A DNA stretch of 7,875 nucleotides, taken from NCBI GenBank assembly GCA_051011135.1, contig JBPCUO010000040.1, positions 1 to 7,875 on the forward strand. Direction: 5' to 3'. Origin of the DNA: JACOND01 sp051011135 (GTDB lineage: Bacteria > Bdellovibrionota > Bdellovibrionia > Bdellovibrionales > UBA1609). Of the stretch, positions 1 through 4,978 are shown piece after piece; position 1 is the stretch's first letter, and each line of letters starts with the position of its first letter. The position numbers were made by a program, and so were the translations under genes. The notes below the pieces were generated by a model, which saw only the letters and a list, made by a program, of their open reading frames with translations, was not told the origin of the DNA and ran no database searches.

Positions 1-1
1 T

Positions 2-202
2 TTTTTAAAACAACAAATTAAAAAATACCCTCATAAAAAGTCTTTGTTTAGAGAGTCGCTTGCTTTAATTTATGAAGAAAAAAAACAATTTCGACTCGCT
101 ATTAGAGAGTTGGAAAAAATCTCTCCCCCAACACCTTTTGTTCGTCAAAAAATAAAGTGGCTTTATGATAGATTTAGAAACCAACCAGGAGTTAGGTTTT
201 GA
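2..202 (+). CDS. 3' end of a possible TPR-repeat protein (partial)
   Basis: An open frame enters from the left edge and ends in TGA at 200-202, leaving 66 residues. The stretch from about residue 20 (SLALIYEEKKQFRLAIRELE) has the helix-turn-helix spacing and small/large alternation of a tetratricopeptide repeat. It is followed by a basic tail (WLYDRFRNQPGVRF). No membrane segment or enzyme motif is visible in the part seen. The stop overlaps the TTG start of atpZ by four bases (TTGA), so the gene is probably co-transcribed and translationally coupled with the ATP synthase genes. The TPR call rests on one partial repeat and is tentative; the coding status is better supported, by the open frame and the tight junction. 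Confidence 0.6.
   Translation, partial: FLKQQIKKYPHKKSLFRESLALIYEEKKQFRLAIRELEKISPPTPFVRQKIKWLYDRFRNQPGVRF
187..191 (+). promoter_or_regulatory. Ribosome binding site that fixes the atpZ TTG start
   Basis: AGGAG lies seven bases before the TTG at 199. A TAG at 193-195 closes the atpZ frame upstream, and no ATG or GTG occurs in frame before the conserved region, so this site decides the unusual start codon. Confidence 0.65.
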
Positions 203-369
203 AAAAGTTTTTATTATTAGGTTTTGAAATTTTTTCTTATATCGCGGTAGGCCTGGTTGTGGGTTATTATATAGATAAAGCCTTTGCGCTAAACGGTTGG
301 GGCCTTATAATCTCTGTTTTTATTTGCTATCTTTTATGGTTCCTTAATTTTTTTAAAAAACTAAAATGA
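199..369 (+). CDS. atpZ: AtpZ, small ATP synthase-associated membrane protein
   Basis: This is a 56-residue protein with two membrane segments, roughly residues 4-24 and 33-52. The family signature is visible: GFEIFSYIAVGLVVGYYIDK, with glycines spaced along helix 1 and an acidic residue (Asp26) at its end, then a second helix after a short loop. AtpZ proteins are encoded beside AtpI at the head of F-type ATPase operons. Together they have been linked to c-ring assembly and to divalent cation transport; the exact role is unsettled. The start is TTG at 199, supported by AGGAG at 187-191 and by an in-frame TAG just upstream. The gene overlaps the preceding one by four bases (TTGA) and atpI by four bases (ATGA). 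It is at the short end for the family. Confidence 0.8.
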   Translation: MKKFLLLGFEIFSYIAVGLVVGYYIDKAFALNGWGLIISVFICYLLWFLNFFKKLK

Positions 370-692
370 TCAAAAAAACTCTCTTCATTCAAGTAGTATT
401 GGCGTTAGCGCTTGCGCCACTAACTTTTGTAGTTTCTTTTAACTATTTGGCTTTTCTGCTCGTTTTTCTTTTCTCTCAAGTTTATGGATGCTTGTTTTTA
501 AAGATTTCCAGATGGTTTTTTGAAAGAAAAAAAACTTCTGTGGTTTTAAGCTTTGTTTTTTTAAAGTGGGTGGTTTTGGTGATTCTTTTATACGGAGCTT
601 TAATCTTGGCAAAACCCATAGAGGTGGTTTTAGGCTTGATTTTTCTGCCTTCTTTTTTTATAACTTTTGCAGTTCTTGAAAAAAAGGCTTAA
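366..692 (+). CDS. atpI: AtpI, ATP synthase protein I
   Basis: This is a 108-residue, almost wholly hydrophobic protein with four predicted membrane helices (about 7-24, 27-46, 57-80 and 84-103). Short basic loops separate them, notably RWFFERKK between helices 2 and 3. Sequence identity within the AtpI family is low, so the call rests on size, four-helix topology, the lysine entering helix 3 (LKWVVLVILLYG), and position between atpZ and atpB. AtpI is a non-stoichiometric assembly factor thought to help form or stabilise the c-ring, and may work with AtpZ in cation transport. The ATG start overlaps the atpZ stop (ATGA). No Shine-Dalgarno is visible, so translation probably depends on coupling. 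The gene ends two bases before the GTG of atpB. Confidence 0.75.
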   Translation: MIKKTLFIQVVLALALAPLTFVVSFNYLAFLLVFLFSQVYGCLFLKISRWFFERKKTSVVLSFVFLKWVVLVILLYGALILAKPIEVVLGLIFLPSFFITFAVLEKKA

Positions 693-694
693 TA

Positions 695-1381
695 GTGTCG
701 CACTTTACTTGGATAGATTTTATTTCTTTTATAGAGCATGAGCTTTATCATGTTTCCTACAGCATTCTTGCCTGTTTTATTTGTCTTTTTGTAGCTGTTT
801 TAGCCAGAAAAGCGATTCAAAAAAAAGAGGCTTTTATTCCCGAAGGAAAATGTAATATCAAAGGCTTTTTCGAACTTTGCTTAGAGCAAATTTCGAGCCT
901 TTCTGAGGATATTATAGGGCCGGGAGGAAGGCGGATGCTTCCTTTGTTTTGTTTCTTTTTTATTTTTATTTGGATACAAAATTTAATAGGCCTTATCCCG
1001 GGATTTTTACCTCCCACACAAAACATTAATACAACAATGGCCTTAGGGGTGTTTTCTTTTTTAGCCTATAATTACTATGGTTTTAAAGAGCATGGTTGGG
1101 GTTATCTTAAGCAATTTTTAGGGCCTGTTCTTATTTTAATGCCATTGTTTGTTTTTATAGAGATTTTATCTCACCTTTTTCGCTCTGTGAGTTTAGGGTT
1201 TCGTCTTTTTGGAAACATGATGGGAGATCATGTGGTTATAAGTATCTTTTTAGACTTGGCGCCTTGGTTTATTCCTATTATTTTTTACTTTTTAGGTCTT
1301 TTTGTTTGCACCCTACAGGCTTTTGTTTTTACTATCTTGTCTATGGTTTATGTGTCTTTGGCAATATCTCATGATCATTAA
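695..1381 (+). CDS. atpB: F1Fo ATP synthase subunit a
   Basis: Subunit a is the membrane stator that forms the two ion half-channels beside the c-ring. At 228 residues it is typical for short bacterial forms. The diagnostic region is SLGFRLFGNMMGDHVV (residues 167-181). Its Arg170 is the essential arginine equivalent to E. coli Arg210. LQAFVFTILSMVYVSLA (207-223) is the conserved last helix, with Gln208 equivalent to E. coli Gln252. LPLFCFFFIFIWIQNLIGLI (82-101) and the following PGF match the conserved helix around the N-x-x-G-x-x-P motif. The position of E. coli Glu219 holds His179 and that of His245 holds Gly201. The start is GTG, two bases after atpI, with a weak AAGG seven bases upstream. 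The next gene is atpE, as in most F-type operons. Confidence 0.95.
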   Translation: MSHFTWIDFISFIEHELYHVSYSILACFICLFVAVLARKAIQKKEAFIPEGKCNIKGFFELCLEQISSLSEDIIGPGGRRMLPLFCFFFIFIWIQNLIGLIPGFLPPTQNINTTMALGVFSFLAYNYYGFKEHGWGYLKQFLGPVLILMPLFVFIEILSHLFRSVSLGFRLFGNMMGDHVVISIFLDLAPWFIPIIFYFLGLFVCTLQAFVFTILSMVYVSLAISHDH

Positions 1382-1387
1382 TAAAAA

Positions 1388-1393
1388 AAGGAG
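1388..1393 (+). promoter_or_regulatory. Strong ribosome binding site of atpE
   Basis: AAGGAG sits seven bases before the ATG at 1401 and is the best Shine-Dalgarno of the plus-strand cluster. It fits the need for many copies of subunit c per enzyme. It also shows that atpE starts at 1401 and not at the in-frame ATG at 1302, which lies inside atpB. Confidence 0.75.
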
Positions 1394-1400
1394 AAAGAGA

Positions 1401-1697
1401 ATGAAAAAAATACTTATATTAGCAGCCAGCTTTTTGCCCCTTGTATCTTTTGGAGCTGAAGTTGTTGAATCAACCGGCGGAGATGCGGGTTTAAAAGCTA
1501 TTGCAGCGGCTTTAACAATTGCTTTAGGAGCTGTTGGTGGAGCTTATGGACAAGGAAAAGTAGCTTCTGCAGCGATGGAAGGAATTGCTAGAAACCCACA
1601 AGCGGGAAAAGCAATGTTTGTGCCTTTTATGGTCGGTTTAGCTATGATCGAATCACTTGTGCTGTTTTGTTTAGTGATAGCTATGATTAAAACATAA
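1401..1697 (+). CDS. atpE: F1Fo ATP synthase subunit c with N-terminal signal-like extension
   Basis: Subunit c forms the rotor ring that carries the coupling ion through the membrane. The 98-residue product has a hydrophobic leader (MKKILILAASFLPLVSFG, then Ala-Glu) resembling a Sec signal peptide. The two-helix hairpin follows: helix 1 about 31-54 with glycine-rich packing (GAVGGAYGQG), the polar loop Arg64-Asn65-Pro66, and helix 2 about 72-96. Glu84 in AMIES is the ion-binding carboxylate. Gln51 and Ser85 align without gaps to Gln32 and Ser66 of the Ilyobacter tartaricus sodium-binding c subunit. Thr67 and Tyr70 of that protein are Leu86 and Phe89 here. The gene follows atpB after 19 bases and has its own strong ribosome binding site. 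No atpF follows; a terminator hairpin comes next. Confidence 0.95.
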   Translation: MKKILILAASFLPLVSFGAEVVESTGGDAGLKAIAAALTIALGAVGGAYGQGKVASAAMEGIARNPQAGKAMFVPFMVGLAMIESLVLFCLVIAMIKT

Positions 1698-1714
1698 TCT
1701 TTGTTGTAAATTTA

Positions 1715-1738
1715 AAAGCTGGAAGAAATTCCAGCTTT
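1715..1738. terminator. Bidirectional terminator between convergent operons
   Basis: A perfect 10-bp inverted repeat, AAAGCTGGAA and TTCCAGCTTT, encloses the loop GAAA. On the minus strand the stem is followed by a short T-rich run (CTTTTAAATTT), the better terminator shape. On the plus strand the T run is only CTTT. It lies 17 bases after the atpE stop, and the stop codon of the convergent mutase gene falls inside its right arm. One hairpin therefore probably ends both transcripts. Confidence 0.75.
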
Positions 1739-3116
1739 AGCTTAGAGGAATTTTTAAAACACTAAAGCATTCTTTTTTGAGATTTAAAAGATCTTCTTTG
1801 TTACTAGCCTCAAACCTTAAAGTTAAAGCATCTTGAGTTTGAGACTTTCTAATAAGAGCCCAACTTGTTTTTCGAGAAATTCTTATTCCATCAATATCAA
1901 CAAAAGTTTCTTTTTTAGCTTCGAGATAGTTGCGAATATTTTTTAGTTTTAGCGAGATTTGCTGGGGATCGAGGGGAAGTCTTATTTCTTTAGTTCTAGA
2001 GGTTTTAATACTAGGTAAAAGATTTTCTAAAGTCGCCCCATTTTGAAGAAGTTCTAAAACTCTTAGGCAGGCATAAAGAGCATCATCAAAACCCCTATTT
2101 GGTCGATCATCAAAAAAGATATGTCCACTAAACTCAAAAGCAGCCAGTCCCTTGTTTTCTTTCATTGTTTTTCGGGTTAACCGATGCCCGCTTTGACTTA
2201 AGATAACCTCACCACCTTCTTTTTTTATAAATTGAAAAAGCCAGTCAGAACATTTTACATCAGCAACAAGGGGTAAATGAAGGTTGCTTGATTTTTGTTT
2301 TTCTAAAAGAGAGGGAAGAAACAAATAAGCCAGCTCATCTCCCAACACTGTTTTTCCTTTAGAAGTAACAAGAACGAGGCGATCACCATCTCCATCAAAA
2401 CTTACTCCAAAGGCGGCAGAGCTGGCGCAGACAGCTTGTTTTAAATCCTCCAAGTTTTCTTCTACTGTGGGATCAGGATGATGATTGGGAAAATGACCAT
2501 CAGGTTTAAGACCTAAAAATTGAGGGAAAAGCTTGAAAGAGTGAAATACCTTTTGAGCTAAAGGCCCCAAAGCTCCATTTCCTGTATCTACAACAAAGGG
2601 TATCGCCTTTAAGGAAAATTCCTCTTTTAAAGATTGGATATAAGGAGTCGTCGAATCAATTTCAAATAACCGTCCCCTTAGAGATTTTGTTTTTGGCAAA
2701 TTATTTTCAAAATAAATCTTTTTAATTCTTAAAAGAGTTGCTTTAGCCCCTAATCTTTCATGAAATAAAAATTTAAAACCATTATCTTCTGGAGGATTGT
2801 GACTTGCTGTTATAACAACTGTTGCTGCTAGGTTATAATGGTGTAATAAAAAATAACAAAGAGGAGAGGGTGCTATGCCGATGCAACAAACATCGACTCC
2901 TTCTTTTAAAAGAGCCTCTATTAAAGAAGCTCCAATTTTTGGACTGCTTAAGCGAGCATCATAACCAATTAAAACTTTAGGAGAGGCAACTGCAAGATCC
3001 TTTTTTAAAAGATAAGATAAACTGGTAGCAAGGCCCTTACAAAAACTAAGATCAAAATCTTTTTTATAAACTCCGCGAATATCGTTAGCTCTAAAAATCT
3101 TGGAAGCAGCTTTCAT
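1737..3116 (-). CDS. Phosphomannomutase/phosphoglucomutase (AlgC/ManB family)
   Basis: This enzyme moves phosphate between C6 and C1 of hexose phosphates in the cytoplasm, giving mannose-1-P or glucose-1-P for lipopolysaccharide and other glycans. The 459 residues match the family length and all four domains are present. The catalytic phosphoserine loop is TASHNPPEDNGFKF, with Ser105. The magnesium loop is DGDGDR (241-246). The sugar-recognition loop is FEFSGHIFF (327-335), with Glu328 and Ser330 as in Pseudomonas AlgC. The C-terminal phosphate-binding loop is RKSQT (423-427), where AlgC has RASNT. The sugar loop and following segment resemble AlgC more than phosphoglucosamine mutase, but substrate preference cannot be read from sequence alone. 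The ATG overlaps the pdxA stop by four bases (ATGA) and has no visible Shine-Dalgarno. It is the last gene of its operon. Confidence 0.9.
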   Translation of the reverse strand: MKAASKIFRANDIRGVYKKDFDLSFCKGLATSLSYLLKKDLAVASPKVLIGYDARLSSPKIGASLIEALLKEGVDVCCIGIAPSPLCYFLLHHYNLAATVVITASHNPPEDNGFKFLFHERLGAKATLLRIKKIYFENNLPKTKSLRGRLFEIDSTTPYIQSLKEEFSLKAIPFVVDTGNGALGPLAQKVFHSFKLFPQFLGLKPDGHFPNHHPDPTVEENLEDLKQAVCASSAAFGVSFDGDGDRLVLVTSKGKTVLGDELAYLFLPSLLEKQKSSNLHLPLVADVKCSDWLFQFIKKEGGEVILSQSGHRLTRKTMKENKGLAAFEFSGHIFFDDRPNRGFDDALYACLRVLELLQNGATLENLLPSIKTSRTKEIRLPLDPQQISLKLKNIRNYLEAKKETFVDIDGIRISRKTSWALIRKSQTQDALTLRFEASNKEDLLNLKKECFSVLKIPLS

Positions 3117-4096
3117 TTTTTAAATTGTTTAACAAGTTTAAGACATGCTTTTGTTGCGTCTAAAAAAGAGTCTAAGCAAATATCTTTAGGAGATAAACCC
3201 ACTCCCAACCCATGATCTACACTAAATCTTAAAAAAGGAAGCCCTAAAGAAAGAGCAAAACCACTTTGCCCATGAATAGCTTTAAAGGGAATAAGGCCTT
3301 GATCATGATAAAGAGCCAGATAAAAACTATAGCGCTTCCAATTTTTTTTCAAAAAAGCAGTGTCTGGCGGTAGAGGCCCCTCAACTTCTCCTTTTTTAAA
3401 ATTTTTTTTCAAAAGAGGAATTAAAATTTTTTGTTCTTCTTTTCCAATAAGTCCATTTTCTCCGCTATGGGGATTTAAGCCCAAAATCCCGAGAGGTTTT
3501 TTTTGCTCTTTAGGAGAGAGAGTTTTTCTTAATGCAAGAGTTTGTCGAATTAAGCACAGTAAATCCCGAGAGTTAATGCATACTTGTTTTAAAGGCCTAT
3601 GATCTGTAAGTAAAGCGACATTAAAAAACCGACCTCTAAAAACCATAAAAACATTTTTAGCGCGCGAGAGTTTTTTTAAAAGCGGAGTTTGACTCAAGCT
3701 TTTGTAGGAGGTTTTTTTTATACTCGCTTTGCTAACAGGTCCCGTAATAAGAGCAGAAAGGCGCCTGTTTAAACAAAGATTCGCGGCATCTATGACCCAG
3801 TCTCCAGATCCTTTTTTAGATTTAATTTCTAACAGGAAATTTTCATTAAAGGGGGCCTCGAGTGCTGCTTGCGCTGTTTTAAAAACCTTGGTTTTAAAAC
3901 GGGGAACTTTTAAAGAAGGGGAATGAGAGGAAGTCCAAACTAAAAATTGAAAATTTTTTTGAGGTCCAATTTTTTGAAGACTTTTTTGAGCAACATAATA
4001 GCCAATTCCTCGCTCGTCTCCTGTTGTAATTCCAATACGATTTTTTAAGGAAAGTTTTTTATTACTAGAAAAAAAGATTTTTGAATCTCGATCCAT
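3113..4096 (-). CDS. pdxA: Divergent PdxA, 4-hydroxythreonine-4-phosphate dehydrogenase family
   Basis: PdxA oxidises 4-phosphohydroxy-L-threonine with NAD(P) in vitamin B6 synthesis, in the cytoplasm. The 327 residues match the family length. Conserved blocks are GITTGDERGIG (22-32), LITGPVSKA (116-124), LLTDHRPL (162-169), LGLNPHSGENG (205-215), GPLPPDTAF (240-248), YHDQGLIPFK (263-272) and GLPFLRFSVDHG (285-296). The three metal-ligand histidines of E. coli PdxA are kept as His166, His210 and His264. Thr137, Lys272 and Arg290 also match substrate contacts. Two contacts are changed: E. coli His136 is Gln136, and Asn283 is Ala281. The usual GDPxGIGPE is GDERGIGYY, and DHGTA is DHGLG. The ATG has AAGGAA eight bases upstream and is the only standard start, which forces a 52-base overlap with the SurA-like gene. 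The activity may be altered. Confidence 0.82.
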   Translation of the reverse strand: MDRDSKIFFSSNKKLSLKNRIGITTGDERGIGYYVAQKSLQKIGPQKNFQFLVWTSSHSPSLKVPRFKTKVFKTAQAALEAPFNENFLLEIKSKKGSGDWVIDAANLCLNRRLSALITGPVSKASIKKTSYKSLSQTPLLKKLSRAKNVFMVFRGRFFNVALLTDHRPLKQVCINSRDLLCLIRQTLALRKTLSPKEQKKPLGILGLNPHSGENGLIGKEEQKILIPLLKKNFKKGEVEGPLPPDTAFLKKNWKRYSFYLALYHDQGLIPFKAIHGQSGFALSLGLPFLRFSVDHGLGVGLSPKDICLDSFLDATKACLKLVKQFKK

Positions 4097-4962
4097 TTTT
4101 TTAATTCCTTTTTTATTTGCGTTTCAAATAGATGCTTTTGCACTTCTGCTATTTTTTTTTGCTGTTGAGGATTTAAAAAAGGTCGTTTCCACTTAAGATT
4201 TAATAAATAAAGTTGATCTCTAATAAGTAGAGGCTTTGAAATTTGAGAAACCGACAAGCGTTTTAAAGCTTGGTACATTTTGGGATTTATTTCGAAATTT
4301 TTAAGCTTAAAGTGTTTAACCACGAGCCTTTTTTTCCTAGATTGTTTAGCAAAAGAATTTCTTTGAGCCTCTTTTAAAAAAGCTTGAGCATCTTCTGCGC
4401 CCTTTTTATTATTAGGAAAGGAAACAAAACTAAATTCATATTCAAAATCTTTAAAAAGGTTTTTCCCGTATTTATTAAAGTAATAAGAATTAACTTCATT
4501 TTCAGAAATGATAACCTTAGAGACGACTTGTTGAGAAATGAGAAGATCGGTAAGAGCGTATTGGTCTACTTGTTTCCAAAAAGAATCTAAGCTCAGGCCT
4601 TGAGCAAGGAGTTTAGCCTCCCAAGATTTATTAGCAGCAGATCTTTTTAATTTTAACTGCTTCTTTTTTAAAAAGTTTTGCGGCGGTAGTGCCAGCTTTT
4701 TTTGTTGGGCTGTTTGAAATAAAATTTCTTGTAAAATTAAAAAATCCAAAGCTAAAGATTTGCTTTGTAACAATTTCTTTTCAGGATAAAGTGAAAACAA
4801 AAAAGAATCAGGGGCAAGATTTGCTTTTATTTGCTGTTGAAATTGTCGAATATCAGAAGATAAAAATGCTTTTTCAGCTACAAATGCAGCTGTTTTTTCT
4901 ACAAGCCGAGCCTGGCTCGCGGAAGAGATTCCTATAAAAAATAAACTAAGAAGTAGCTTCAT
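4045..4962 (-). CDS. surA: SurA-like periplasmic chaperone
   Basis: This 305-residue exported protein has a signal peptide (about 1-18, ending SSASQA). It then shows the SurA N-terminal domain: VEKTAAFVAEKAFLSSDIRQ (21-40), corresponding to E. coli SurA's start of mature protein, and LILQEILFQTAQQKKLALP (75-93). EVNSYYFNKYG (156-166) leads into the rotamase region. Residues about 172-260 have the length and pattern of a parvulin domain (SKPLLIRDQLYLLNLKWK near its end), but the HILV and GYHII-type histidines are absent. A basic C-terminal helix and a hydrophobic strand (SFFLVIKN) close the protein. SurA carries outer-membrane proteins across the periplasm; here a chaperone role without isomerase activity is inferred. 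E. coli SurA has two parvulin domains, this one only one. Next gene is pdxA, as in E. coli, overlapping by 52 bases. Confidence 0.75.
   Translation of the reverse strand: MKLLLSLFFIGISSASQARLVEKTAAFVAEKAFLSSDIRQFQQQIKANLAPDSFLFSLYPEKKLLQSKSLALDFLILQEILFQTAQQKKLALPPQNFLKKKQLKLKRSAANKSWEAKLLAQGLSLDSFWKQVDQYALTDLLISQQVVSKVIISENEVNSYYFNKYGKNLFKDFEYEFSFVSFPNNKKGAEDAQAFLKEAQRNSFAKQSRKKRLVVKHFKLKNFEINPKMYQALKRLSVSQISKPLLIRDQLYLLNLKWKRPFLNPQQQKKIAEVQKHLFETQIKKELKKWIEIQKSFFLVIKNFP
4105..4110 (-). promoter_or_regulatory. Ribosome binding site of pdxA inside the SurA-like gene
   Basis: On the minus strand AAGGAA lies eight bases before the ATG at 4096. It supports that start even though it sits inside the upstream reading frame. 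No other ATG, GTG or TTG occurs in frame before the conserved PdxA block. Confidence 0.6.
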
Positions 4963-4978
4963 AAGTAATTACTTCTTA
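4947..4978 (-). repeat. Inverted repeat around the SurA-like start codon
   Basis: Arms TAAGAAGTA (4947-4955) and TACTTCTTA (4970-4978) are perfect 9-bp complements with a 14-base loop that holds the ATG. On the transcript one arm carries the weak AGAAG ribosome binding site and the stop codon of the preceding gene. A 12-bp palindrome, AAGTAATTACTT (4963-4974), offers a competing pairing. Function is unproven and both are AT-rich. Confidence 0.35.

Noticed and set aside
817..1026. Minus-strand open frame within atpB
   Set aside because: It is a shadow of atpB, whose conserved motifs and gene order are certain; the product has no recognisable pattern.
1302..1400. An upstream in-frame ATG at 1302 that would lengthen AtpE by 33 residues
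   Set aside because: It lies inside atpB, and the strong AAGGAG before 1401 plus the signal-like leader MKKIL fix the start at 1401.
3360..3926. Two plus-strand open frames within pdxA
   Set aside because: Both run opposite a well-supported gene, lack a convincing ribosome binding site and show no family motif.
4384..4937. Plus-strand open frames within the SurA-like gene
   Set aside because: They are explained by AT-rich antisense sequence; no motif or start signal supports them.
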